Shown here: positions 9,404 to 20,439 of the stretch, piece after piece | How positions within the stretch are numbered: position 1 is the first letter of the stretch | How the letters are laid out: each line of letters begins with the position of its first letter | Source of the DNA: Nocardioides sp. IC4_145 | Lineage (GTDB): Bacteria; Actinomycetota; Actinomycetes; Propionibacteriales; Nocardioidaceae | Assembly: GCF_011250565.1 (NCBI RefSeq) | Contig: NZ_JAANMS010000036.1 | Location: 1-48,945 of the forward strand | DNA: 48,945 bases | Direction of reading: 5' to 3' | The notes under the pieces: model-generated | Databases searched by the model: none | What the model was told of the DNA's origin: nothing | What the model saw: the letters and a program-made list of their open reading frames with translations, nothing else | Translations under genes and position numbers: made by a program

Positions 9404-10222
9404 GTGCGACGGAGAGGATCCTGGCGAGCGCTCGTCCCGACGCCCGTGGCCAGCGGGGTCCTGGTGCTCCTGGTCAGCCTGGCGCCCGCCGTGGTCGGGT
9501 GCCGGAGCTCCACCGACCCGGGCGTCGGCCTCGCGCCGACCACCGGCGCCCCGACCGCGACCGGCCCGGCGGCCGCCGCCCTGTGGCTGTCCTTCGACGA
9601 GCCGACGACCGGCTACGACGGCTCGACCGCGTACGCCGACGCGCAGGGCGGGCCGCTCGCCGGCCGGGTGGTGACCGGATCCCGCGGCGGCGTACGACGC
9701 GTGGCGGGGCCACCCGGCCGCGGTTCCGCCCTGGCTTTCCCGCCGCGCTGCTCCGCCTCGACCGGGTGCCCGCGGGCGATGGTGGAGGTGCCGCCGAGCC
9801 CGTTGCTCGACGCGGGGACCGGCGCGCTGCGGTTCGGCGCCACGGTCCGGCTCGCGCCCGGCCAGACGACCGCCGGCTCCAACATCGTCCAGAAGGGCCG
9901 CTACGGCACCGCCGGCGGTCAGTGGAAGCTCCAGGTCGACAGCGACGAGGGGTTCCCCAGCTGCATGGTCCGCACCGCGGAGGAGGTGCTCACGGTGCGC
10001 TCGCGCGTCTCGGTCTCCGACGCGTCCTGGCACCGGGTCTCCTGCCGACGCGACGCCGACGGCCTGGTGATCGAGGTGGACGGCACCGCCGACCGGCGGG
10101 CCGGTGGCGTCGGGTCGGTCGACAACGACGAGCCCGTGCGGATCGGCAGCCCCGGGGTCGGCGACGACGACGACCAGTTCCACGGCAGCATCGACGACGT
10201 CTTCGTCCGCGTCGGCGGTTGA
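9404..10222 (+). CDS. LamG/concanavalin-like secreted lipoprotein
   Basis: The 272-residue product starts with a hydrophobic export signal (ASGVLVLLVSLAPAVVGCRSS) whose VVGC end resembles a lipobox, so it is probably membrane-anchored on the outside. Residues about 60-270 look like a LamG/concanavalin-A-like jelly roll: LWLSFDEPTTGYDGS at the front, FGATVRLAPGQTTAGSNIVQKG in the middle, and GSIDDVFVRVGG at the end, the classic closing strand. Such domains bind glycans. Its place between two polysaccharide operons suggests it binds the polymer, though this is inference. Start GTG 9404 has GGAGGA just upstream. It ends 16 bases from the convergent hydrolase. Confidence 0.75.
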   Translation: MRRRGSWRALVPTPVASGVLVLLVSLAPAVVGCRSSTDPGVGLAPTTGAPTATGPAAAALWLSFDEPTTGYDGSTAYADAQGGPLAGRVVTGSRGGVRRVAGPPGRGSALAFPPRCSASTGCPRAMVEVPPSPLLDAGTGALRFGATVRLAPGQTTAGSNIVQKGRYGTAGGQWKLQVDSDEGFPSCMVRTAEEVLTVRSRVSVSDASWHRVSCRRDADGLVIEVDGTADRRAGGVGSVDNDEPVRIGSPGVGDDDDQFHGSIDDVFVRVGG

Positions 10223-10238
10223 GCGGCCCCGGCCGTCT

Positions 10239-11252
10239 TCAAGTCACCCGCGCCACCCACGGCGCGGCGAGCAGCTCGGCGAAGGTCCGCTCGGTGTCGC
10301 CCTGGAGCTCGAGCGTGCCGTCGGGGGCGTTGACGCCGGAGTTGAAGTAGGACATCGACACGATGGGGCGCCGGCGCGCGTAGTCGACCGCCGACCGCAG
10401 CCAGTCGCTCGCGACGCCGGGGTTGTCGGGGTCGTCGCGACAGCCGAACTCGCCGATCGCGAGGGGACGCTCGCCGATCCAGGCGAAGACCTCGTCGATC
10501 CGCGCGCCGAAGCTCAGCCAGCGCTTGCCGTTCGTCGGCGACCACGGGTTGTAGACGTCGACCCCGAGGACGGCTGCCTCGTCCACCACCCAGGCCATCG
10601 GGTCGATGCGGCCCCGCAGCGGCTCGAAGCTCCAGTGCTGGATGACCGGGACGACGGTGACGAGGGGGGCCGCGCGGCTGGCGGCGTCGATCACGCGGCG
10701 CTGCATGGCGACGAAGTCGGGCGCCTCCATCGCGACGCCGCCGGCGTCGTTCTCCGGCTCGTGGTGGACGGTCAGGAAGACCGGCGCCTCCACCCGGCCC
10801 AGCGCTCGCACGGTCTGCGTCAACCAGTCGTCGTGGTAGCCGGTCGCGACGTCCCGCCACGATCCCGGCGTCTTGGTGGAGACGTGCGGGAGGCGGTGAT
10901 GGGCGTGGTCCGCGCGGCAGCGGCGCAGCATCTGCACGGTCTCGTTGGCGTCGGGCCGGAAGTAGGACCGGTGGACCGACAAGGTGGTGCCCAACGAGCG
11001 CTCCCACGGGCGCAGCGGCCGGTGGTAGGGCAGCGACGCCCCGAAGTAGAGGTGGCCCGGCGCCGGCTCGCCCGGGTACGCCGCCCGTCGGGGCGAGTGC
11101 GACGGCGACGGCGAGGGGTCGGCGATCGCGGAGCGGGAGCCGGACGCGGACGGCGCGGTGCGAGGCGGGTCCTGCGCGGATCGACACGACGACGTCGCCG
11201 CGGACAGCGCGGCGGCGGCGCCGAGGCCCAGGAGGGTGCGGCGGGAGGGCAT
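10239..11252 (-). CDS. GH26-like glycoside hydrolase, exported
   Basis: The 337-residue product starts with a twin-arginine-like/lipoprotein signal (MPSRRTLLGLGAAAALSAATSSC) followed by a Pro/Ser linker. The catalytic barrel contains FLTVHHEPEND (likely general acid/base glutamate in HHEPE) and LAIGEFGCRDD (likely nucleophile glutamate), the arrangement seen in GH26-type clan A glycosidases. It also has VDVYNPW and SYFNSG on barrel strands. GH26 includes mannanases and exopolysaccharide-associated hydrolases, so it may trim or release the locus polymer. The ATG at 11252 is supported by a TAGGTT hexamer 7 bases upstream, suggesting a leaderless message. Confidence 0.75.
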   Translation of the reverse strand: MPSRRTLLGLGAAAALSAATSSCRSAQDPPRTAPSASGSRSAIADPSPSPSHSPRRAAYPGEPAPGHLYFGASLPYHRPLRPWERSLGTTLSVHRSYFRPDANETVQMLRRCRADHAHHRLPHVSTKTPGSWRDVATGYHDDWLTQTVRALGRVEAPVFLTVHHEPENDAGGVAMEAPDFVAMQRRVIDAASRAAPLVTVVPVIQHWSFEPLRGRIDPMAWVVDEAAVLGVDVYNPWSPTNGKRWLSFGARIDEVFAWIGERPLAIGEFGCRDDPDNPGVASDWLRSAVDYARRRPIVSMSYFNSGVNAPDGTLELQGDTERTFAELLAAPWVARVT

Positions 11253-11436
11253 GCCGAGGAACCTAGGTGGGCCTCGGGCCGCCGCGGGCGGCTGAGCGGA
11301 CGTCGTACCCGATCCGGGGGAGGCGCACCCTGACAGCTCCCTGCGTCGGTCGGTGTGCACGGCCCACCCCCCAATTTTGGGGGAAGGCCGTCGGGTTGCG
11401 CCGGGCCGCTCCGGCCGCGACACCACGATCCGGGGC
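11253..11436. promoter_or_regulatory. Divergent promoter region of the GH26-like gene and the glycosyltransferase operon
   Basis: The minus side has TAGGTT (11265-11260), 7 bases before ATG 11252. The plus side has CACGAT (11424-11429), 7 bases before ATG 11437. The inverted repeat CCCCCAATTTTGGGGG (11368-11383) is centred about 61 bases upstream of the predicted plus-strand start. Nothing else is evident. Confidence 0.5.
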
Positions 11437-11931
11437 ATGACGACTTCCACCCCGCCCGTGCCGACCGGGTCCGCGGGCCCCGGCCCGGTGCTGCTGGTGA
11501 CCACGCAGGGAGGGCACCTCGCACACCTGCTCGCGCTGCGTTCCTGGTGGACCCGGCACGACCGGGTCTGGGTCTGCCCCCGGACGCCGGACGTGGAGGA
11601 TCGCTTGGCGGGCGAGCGCGCGATCTGGTCCCACTCGCCGACGACGCGCAACCTCCCCAACCTGGCTCGCAACTCCGTGCTGGCGCTGCGGCTGATGAGG
11701 CAGGAGCGACCCGCGATCGTCGTGAGCGCGGGCGCCGGGGTGGCGGTGCCGTTCTTCGCGGCTGCCTGGGCACTCGGCGTCCCCACCGTCTTCATCGAGG
11801 TCTACGACCGCGTCGACACCCCGACGATGACCGGTCGCCTGTGCGGCCCGTTCACGACCCGGCGCATGGTGCAGTGGCAGAGCCAGCTCGCGTTCTACCC
11901 GGACGCGCACCTCGTGGGACCCCTGCTGTGA
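11437..11931 (+). CDS. Alg14/PssD-like glycosyltransferase subunit
   Basis: This 164-residue protein resembles the Alg14-type half of a split GT-B glycosyltransferase. It contains VLLVTTQGGHLAHLLAL, the glycine-rich acceptor-side loop, then RPAIVVSAGAGVAVPFFAAAWALGVPTVFIEVYDRV, matching the membrane-docking region that recruits the Alg13-like partner. The next gene encodes that partner and overlaps by GTGA, as expected for subunits made in equal amounts. Together they should add a sugar to a lipid-linked intermediate on the cytosolic side. No ribosome binding site is visible; CACGAT lies 7 bases before the ATG, so the message may be leaderless. Confidence 0.82.
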   Translation: MTTSTPPVPTGSAGPGPVLLVTTQGGHLAHLLALRSWWTRHDRVWVCPRTPDVEDRLAGERAIWSHSPTTRNLPNLARNSVLALRLMRQERPAIVVSAGAGVAVPFFAAAWALGVPTVFIEVYDRVDTPTMTGRLCGPFTTRRMVQWQSQLAFYPDAHLVGPLL

Positions 11932-12476
11932 ACGCCCTCGTGGTCGCGATGGTCGGCACCGACCACCACCCTTTCGAGCGGCTCGTGACGTGGATGGACG
12001 CGGCCGCGGTGCAGCACCCCGACGTCCACTTCGTCGTCCAGCACGGCGTGTCACCGGCACCGGTCGTCGCCGAGGGGCGCGCCTACCTCGCGCACGGCGA
12101 GCTGGAACGACTGCTCGCCCGCGCCTCGGTCGTCGTCTGCCACGGCGGTCCGGGGATCGTGACCGAAGCGCGCGAGGCCGGCCACCTCCCGCTGTGCGTG
12201 CCCCGGGACCCCGGGTTCGGCGAGCACGTCGACGACCACCAGCAGCGCTTCGCCGACCTCGTCGGCAGGGTCGGCGTCGTCCGGGTGGCTCGGACGTTCC
12301 AGGACTTCGGCCGGGAGCTCGACCAGGCCCTGGCCGGCCCTCCCGGCCTCGGCGACGACCTGGCCGGTCGCGACGCCCGCGACGCCGCCCGGGCGCGGGC
12401 GGCCGCCGGGCTGGAGGAGCTGTTCACGGCGGGACGCCAGCACGTCCTGGGACGGCGCAGCCATGCGCGCTCCTGA
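11928..12476 (+). CDS. Alg13/PssE-like glycosyltransferase subunit
   Basis: This 182-residue protein resembles the MurG/Alg13-type nucleotide-sugar-binding half. It contains VVCHGGPGIVTEAREAGHLPLCVPRDP, the GT28 C-domain signature that contacts the UDP-sugar, preceded by VVAMVGTDHHPFERLV. GTG 11928 overlaps the Alg14-like stop (GTGA). It probably acts as an obligate complex with the product of 11437-11931. The sugar transferred cannot be read from sequence. Confidence 0.83.
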   Translation: MNALVVAMVGTDHHPFERLVTWMDAAAVQHPDVHFVVQHGVSPAPVVAEGRAYLAHGELERLLARASVVVCHGGPGIVTEAREAGHLPLCVPRDPGFGEHVDDHQQRFADLVGRVGVVRVARTFQDFGRELDQALAGPPGLGDDLAGRDARDAARARAAAGLEELFTAGRQHVLGRRSHARS

Positions 12477-13512
12477 CCGCACCGGCGCGTCCACCGGCTC
12501 CACGACGTACGCCGCGACACCTCACGCGTCCGCCGCCACTCCGACCGACCGGCCTACCGTCGTCTACCTCGGCGGGTTCGGCAGGTCGGGCTCGACGCTC
12601 GTCGAGCGCGTGCTCGGCGCGGTGCCCGGATGGGTCAACGTCGGCGAGCTGGTCGACCTCGCCCGCTCGGTCGCGCCCGCCGACGAGCGCTGCGGGTGCG
12701 GGGAGCCGTTCTCCCGCTGCCCGGTGTGGCGCACGGTCGGCGAGGAGGCGTTCGGCGGGTGGACCGAGCAGGTCCTCGAGCGCCTGGTGGCCGCGCACCG
12801 CGCCGCCGCCCGGCAGCGGCACCTGCCCCGGCTGCTGCGCGGCGGGGCGAGGCCGTCACCGGCCCTGGCCGAGCTGCGCGAGCTGCACACCCGGCTCTAC
12901 CGCGCGATCGCGGCCGTCACCGGCGCCTCCGTCGTGGTCGACGCGTCCAAGGGGCCTGCCCTCGGACAGGCCCTCGCCGGCGCGTCCGACCTCGACGTGC
13001 GGCTGCTCAACGTCGTGCGCGACCCCCGCGCGGTCGCCTGGTCGTGGAGCCGCAGGGTGGAGCGCCCGCACGCCACGGCGGGGACGGCAGAGATGTGGCG
13101 CATCCCCGCGTCCCGCTCGGCCGCCCAGTGGGCCGCGCTGCAGCTGGAGATGGGCGCGATCGCGGCCTGGGGTGGTGTCCCCGCGGCCCGGCTGCGCTAC
13201 GAGGACTTCGCCGCCGACCCCGTCGCGGCGCTCGTGGCCGCGACCGCGGCGATCGGCCTGCCCCTGCGCCCCGCCGACCTCCGCGCCGTCGCCGCGGGCC
13301 GCGTGCGGCTGGGCCCGAGCCACGGGTTGTCCGGCAACCCCGGGCGCTTCCGCTCCGGCCTGGTGACCGTCCGGCGCGACGACCGGTGGGTCGACGAGAT
13401 GCCCGTCCGGGACCGCGCCCTCGTCACCGCCCTGACCGCCCCGCTGCTCCTGACCTACGGCTACCCCGCGACCGGCCCGACCGGTCGCCACGACATCGAG
13501 AGGCACTCGTGA
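12463..13512 (+). CDS. Sulfotransferase family protein (Sulfotransfer_3-like)
   Basis: This 349-residue protein has the PAPS loop GGFGRSGSTLVERVL at residues 37-51 and the 3'-phosphate motif NVVRDPRAVAWSW at about 182-194. It is the paralogue of the minus-operon protein at 8303-9250, sharing the cysteine cluster (ERCGCGEPFSRC), VGEEAFGGW, VVVDASKG and LRYEDF. It carries a 30-residue Thr/Ala/Ser-rich N-terminal extension missing from the paralogue; a later start is possible, but ATG 12463 gives the usual overlap (14 bases) with the preceding gene. It probably sulfates a different position of the same glycan. Confidence 0.86.
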   Translation: MRAPDRTGASTGSTTYAATPHASAATPTDRPTVVYLGGFGRSGSTLVERVLGAVPGWVNVGELVDLARSVAPADERCGCGEPFSRCPVWRTVGEEAFGGWTEQVLERLVAAHRAAARQRHLPRLLRGGARPSPALAELRELHTRLYRAIAAVTGASVVVDASKGPALGQALAGASDLDVRLLNVVRDPRAVAWSWSRRVERPHATAGTAEMWRIPASRSAAQWAALQLEMGAIAAWGGVPAARLRYEDFAADPVAALVAATAAIGLPLRPADLRAVAAGRVRLGPSHGLSGNPGRFRSGLVTVRRDDRWVDEMPVRDRALVTALTAPLLLTYGYPATGPTGRHDIERHS

Positions 13513-14477
13513 ACACACCCGGAGGAACCACCGGCGAGCCGCCCACGGCGAGCCAGCGACCACTCGTCAGCGTCGTCGTCCCGACGCGCGGGCGACCCGC
13601 CCTGCTGCTGGAGACCCTGGCCTCGATCGTCGACCAGGACTACCCGGGCCCGATGGAGGTCTTCGTGGTCCACGACCGGGAGGCGGTCGACGGCTCCCTC
13701 GCCGAGCTCTCCCGCCCGGACCGTCGGGTCGTCCCGATCGTCAACAGCCGCACCGGCGGGCTCTGCGGGGCGCGCAACACCGGCGTGCTGGCCTCGCACG
13801 GGATCTTCGTCGCAAGCTGCGACGACGACGACCTGTGGCACCCCACGAAGGTCCGGCTCCAGGTCGACCGCCTCCTCGCCGATCCCGAGCTGCTGGCCGT
13901 CGGCGCGGGCATCCGCCTGCTCATGGGCAAGCGCGGCATCGTCGACTGGCCCGCCCGGGACGAGGTCGTCCCGCGTGAGCGGCTGCTGCGCAACCGGGTG
14001 AAGGAGCTGCACAGCTCGACGCTGATGATGGGCCGCAACGCCTTCGAGGTGGCCGGGCTGTACGACGAGCACCTGCCGCACGGGTACGGCGAGGACTACG
14101 ACTGGCTGCTCCGCGCGAGCAGGGTCGGTCGGGTCGGGGCCGTGCCGGTGATCCTGGCCGACATCCGCAAGGACGTGCCGTCCTGGTTCCGCGACCGTTC
14201 GCTCAACACCGCCGACGCCCTGGAGTACCTCCTCGGCAAGCACCCGGACCTCCGCCGCGACCGCCGCGGCCACGCGAGGGTGCTCGGGCAGATCGCCTAC
14301 GCCCTGGCGACCGCCGGCCGGCGGCGCACCGCGCTCGGGGTCGTCGGCCGCGCCCTCCGCCGCGACCCCGTCGCCCCCCACGTCTGGCTCGCGCTCGTCG
14401 CCGTCGTCGCCGGGCCTCGGATCGAGCCCCAGCGCATGCTCGCCGCGGCGCGCCTCGTCGGTCGGGGGCTGTCATGA
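13509..14477 (+). CDS. Family 2 glycosyltransferase
   Basis: This 322-residue GT-A enzyme opens with PLVSVVVPTRGRPALLLETLASIVDQDY. The metal-binding DxD-type motif is ASCDDDDLWHPTK at about residues 98-110. GYGEDYDWLLRAS resembles the ED acceptor/catalytic-base motif of GT2. It should transfer a sugar from a nucleotide donor to the growing repeat unit. There is no membrane segment. GTG 13509 overlaps the sulfotransferase stop (GTGA), and its own stop overlaps the next ATG. Confidence 0.87.
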   Translation: MNTPGGTTGEPPTASQRPLVSVVVPTRGRPALLLETLASIVDQDYPGPMEVFVVHDREAVDGSLAELSRPDRRVVPIVNSRTGGLCGARNTGVLASHGIFVASCDDDDLWHPTKVRLQVDRLLADPELLAVGAGIRLLMGKRGIVDWPARDEVVPRERLLRNRVKELHSSTLMMGRNAFEVAGLYDEHLPHGYGEDYDWLLRASRVGRVGAVPVILADIRKDVPSWFRDRSLNTADALEYLLGKHPDLRRDRRGHARVLGQIAYALATAGRRRTALGVVGRALRRDPVAPHVWLALVAVVAGPRIEPQRMLAAARLVGRGLS

Positions 14478-15310
14478 GCCGGCTGCCGAACTTCCTCTAC
14501 GTCGGGCCGGACAAGGCCGGGTCCTCGTGGCTCCACGAGGTGCTCGTCAAGCACCCCGAGGTCTACCTGACGCCGGCGAAGGACCTCTACTACTTCGACC
14601 GCTACCACGATCGCGGGATCGAGTGGTATGCCTCGCAGTTCCGCGACGCGCGCGGCGAGTCGGTCGTCGGCGAGGTCTGCCAGGACTACCTGTTCCACCC
14701 CGAGGCGGCCGCCCGGATCCACGACACGCTCGGCCCGGTCAAGGTGATGGTGTGCCTGCGCGACCCGGTCGACCGGGCGTGGTCGTCGTACCTCTACATG
14801 CGCAAGCACGGCATCGGCCCCGACACGTTCGCCGAGGCCCTCGCCAGCCGGCCCGAGCTGCTCGAGCACGGCCGGTACGCCACCGGGCTCGACCGGTTCC
14901 TGAGCCGCTTCCCGCGCCACCTCGTGCACGTGGCGGTCTTCGACGACCTCGTGGCCGACCCGCAGGGGTTCCTCGACGCGGTCACCGACTTCCTCGACGT
15001 GGACCCCCTGCCCCTGTCGCCCAAGGACCTCGCGGCCCGGCTGCCCGCGGCGAAGGCCCGGTCGGTGCGGCTCGCGTCGGCCGCGCGGCGCAGCGCGGAC
15101 TGGGTCCGCGAGCACGACGGCGCCCGGCTGGTCGGTCGCGTGAAGCGCTCGCCGCTGGTGCAGCGAGCGCTCTACCAGCCGATCGACCGGCGCGCGGTCC
15201 GTCCGCCGGCGGAGGACGTGGTCGCCGTGCGCAGCGCGCTCGAGCCCGAGGTCGACGCCCTGGAGCAGACCTTCGGGCTGCCGTTGCGGCAGTCGTGGGG
15301 CTGGTCGTGA
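14474..15310 (+). CDS. PAPS-dependent sulfotransferase (heparan-sulfotransferase-like)
   Basis: This 278-residue sulfotransferase has the phosphosulfate loop LYVGPDKAGSSWLHEVL (about residues 8-24; the usual Thr is Ser) and the 3'-phosphate motif VCLRDPVDRAWSSYLYM (about 93-109). DLYYFDRY and GEVCQDYLFHPEAAARI are typical of the NodH/heparan-sulfotransferase-like group, so its counterpart in the minus operon is the protein at 4835-5710. It is the last gene of the plus operon. Its stop codon lies inside a 12-bp tandem repeat. Confidence 0.87.
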   Translation: MSRLPNFLYVGPDKAGSSWLHEVLVKHPEVYLTPAKDLYYFDRYHDRGIEWYASQFRDARGESVVGEVCQDYLFHPEAAARIHDTLGPVKVMVCLRDPVDRAWSSYLYMRKHGIGPDTFAEALASRPELLEHGRYATGLDRFLSRFPRHLVHVAVFDDLVADPQGFLDAVTDFLDVDPLPLSPKDLAARLPAAKARSVRLASAARRSADWVREHDGARLVGRVKRSPLVQRALYQPIDRRAVRPPAEDVVAVRSALEPEVDALEQTFGLPLRQSWGWS

Positions 15311-15344
15311 TCCCGGTCGTGATCCCGGTCGTGATCCCGGTCGT
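15303..15344. repeat. 12-bp tandem repeat across the sulfotransferase stop codon
   Basis: GGTCGTGATCCC is present three times exactly (15303-15338), followed by a half copy GGTCGT (15339-15344). The TGA stop of the sulfotransferase gene is in the first copy, and each further copy repeats the TGA. Confidence 0.9.
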
Positions 15345-15368
15345 CACGAGGTCCGGGGCGTCCAGCCT

Positions 15369-15374
15369 TAGGGT
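15369..15374 (+). promoter_or_regulatory. Candidate leaderless -10 (TAGGGT) for cysQ
   Basis: TAGGGT ends 7 bases before GTG 15382; no ribosome binding site is visible. It would let cysQ be transcribed separately from the sulfotransferase operon. Confidence 0.55.
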
Positions 15375-15381
15375 GGCGCCC

Positions 15382-16161
15382 GTGACCTTCGACGCCGGTG
15401 CCCCGCCCGAGTCCGCTGCCCACGACGACCACGTCCTGGCGACGTGGCTGGCCACGGTGGCCGGTGAGCGGCTGCTGGAGGTGCGCGGCGAGGGGCTGGA
15501 TGGCAAGGAGCTCAAGGACGCGGGCGACCGCGCCGCGCACGAGCTGCTGATGCAGCTCATCGCCGAGCACCGGCCCGACGACGCGGTGCTCTCGGAGGAG
15601 GGCAAGGACGACAAGGCCCGCCTGCAGCAGGACCGGGTCTGGATCGTCGACCCGCTCGACGGGACGCGCGAGTTCTCCGAGGTGCCGCGCGACGACTGGG
15701 CCGTCCACGTCGCGCTGTGGCAGGACGGCGACCTGGTGGCCGGCGCGGTCGCGCAGCCGGCGCTGGGGGAGACGTTCAACACCGGCCAGCCGCCGGTCGT
15801 GCCGGCACGCACGAGCGAGCGGCCGCGGATCGCGGTCTCGCGCAGCCGCCCCCCGGAGTTCGTCCACGCGCTCGCGCAGGAGATCGACGCCGAGCTGGTG
15901 CCGATGGGCTCCGCGGGCGTGAAGGTCATCAGCGTCGCGCGGGACGTCACCGACGCCTACGTGCACGCCGGCGGCCAGTACGAGTGGGACTCCGCGGCCC
16001 CGGTCGCCGTGGCCCGCGCGGCCGGCCTGTTCACCAGCCGCGTCGACGGCACGCCGTTGGCGTACAACCAGGAGGACGTCTACCTCCCCGACCTCATCGT
16101 CTGCCGGCCCGAGCTGGCCGAGCAGATCGTGGAGTTCGTCAAGCGGCACGGCGTCGCCTGA
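15382..16161 (+). CDS. cysQ: 3'(2'),5'-bisphosphate nucleotidase CysQ (PAP phosphatase)
   Basis: This 259-residue member of the inositol-monophosphatase family has SEEGKDD (metal-binding Glu), WIVDPLDGTREF (DPLDGT metal site) and GGQYEWDSAAPVAVARAAG (WDSAAP). The text follows mycobacterial CysQ closely through VWI(I/V)DPLDGTREFS and DDWAVH(I/V)ALW. CysQ converts 3'-phosphoadenosine 5'-phosphate to AMP and phosphate. PAP is the by-product of PAPS sulfotransferases and inhibits them, so its place beside four sulfotransferases is functionally pointed. GTG 15382 was chosen because a TAGGGT -10 lies 7 bases upstream and the preceding residues do not belong to the family. Confidence 0.92.
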   Translation: MTFDAGAPPESAAHDDHVLATWLATVAGERLLEVRGEGLDGKELKDAGDRAAHELLMQLIAEHRPDDAVLSEEGKDDKARLQQDRVWIVDPLDGTREFSEVPRDDWAVHVALWQDGDLVAGAVAQPALGETFNTGQPPVVPARTSERPRIAVSRSRPPEFVHALAQEIDAELVPMGSAGVKVISVARDVTDAYVHAGGQYEWDSAAPVAVARAAGLFTSRVDGTPLAYNQEDVYLPDLIVCRPELAEQIVEFVKRHGVA

Positions 16162-16195
16162 CCGGTCCGCCTGACCGGTCCGGCTGACCGGCCCG
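16157..16195. repeat. 13-bp tandem repeat across the cysQ stop codon
   Basis: CCTGACCGGTCCG occurs twice exactly (16157-16182) and a third time with two changes (16183-16195). The cysQ TGA is in the first copy. It resembles the repeat at the other end of cysQ in size and placement, but not in sequence. Confidence 0.85.
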
Positions 16196-16199
16196 GGCG

Positions 16200-16205
16200 C
16201 ACACT
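16200..16205 (+). promoter_or_regulatory. Candidate leaderless -10 (CACACT) for 16212 gene
   Basis: CACACT ends 6 bases before GTG 16212; there is no ribosome binding site. The match to TAnnnT is partial. Confidence 0.3.
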
Positions 16206-16211
16206 GGCCGG

Positions 16212-16724
16212 GTGGAGCAGGTCGAGGTCCTCGAGCAGCCCGGCCGCGCGCCGGTGCGACGGCGTACGCGTTGGTTGCTGGCCGGCGCCGGGGTGCTCCT
16301 GCTGCTCGGGTGGGCCGGTGACCGCGAGCTTCGCGAGCGCGAGGAGCGGGCGGTCGAGGACTGCCGGGACGCGGCGACCGCCGCGACCGCACGCACGGAC
16401 GCCTCGATGGCGATGATCCGCGCCTACGTCCAGCCGGCGCTGCTGTCGGTGCCGGCGGGCAGCAGCCAGGACGGGTTCTTCGCGCTGGTGGCGGAGGAGG
16501 CCGCCGAGGCGGAGCCGACGGTGCGCGGGGCGCTGGAAGAGTGCCGCGAGGTCGACGTGCTGCCCGTGCACCGCGGCCTGCGCCGGCGCAACGACGCGTA
16601 CGTCGCCCACCTGACCGCCCGCGCCGACTGGCTCGCGGAGATCGCCGCGGACGGCCGCGCCTACTACCGCGACCGCCCGGAGCTCGCCCGCCTGCGGACG
16701 GCCGCGTTCGGGGACCGGTCGTAG
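16212..16724 (+). CDS. Hypothetical membrane-anchored protein
   Basis: I do not recognise this 170-residue protein. It has a basic cytosolic start (RAPVRRRTR), one membrane segment at about 23-36 (WLLAGAGVLLLLGWAG) and an extracytoplasmic remainder rich in Ala, Arg and Glu. Two cysteines (about residues 51 and 112) could pair. It lies between cysQ and mfd on the same strand, with a candidate leaderless promoter. The predicted mfd promoter overlaps its end. No function is proposed. Confidence 0.6.
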   Translation: MEQVEVLEQPGRAPVRRRTRWLLAGAGVLLLLGWAGDRELREREERAVEDCRDAATAATARTDASMAMIRAYVQPALLSVPAGSSQDGFFALVAEEAAEAEPTVRGALEECREVDVLPVHRGLRRRNDAYVAHLTARADWLAEIAADGRAYYRDRPELARLRTAAFGDRS

Positions 16725-16728
16725 GATC
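16723..16728 (+). promoter_or_regulatory. Candidate -10 (TAGGAT) for mfd
   Basis: TAGGAT overlaps the stop codon of the preceding gene and would give a leader of about 90 bases before GTG 16827. An AGGAG (16819-16823) sits just before that start. Confidence 0.4.
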
Positions 16729-16826
16729 GGGTACCGCCCCCGTGCCACCCCGGCCCGGGGCGTTCGTGCTGCACGGCCCCGCGGGCCGCGCGCGCAGCCG
16801 CCCGAGAACCACCCTTCAGGAGCACC

Positions 16827-20399
<3,573 letters not shown>

Positions 20400-20439
20400 C
20401 CCCACGACCGGGCCCCCGGTCCACCTCGCAGGAGACGCC

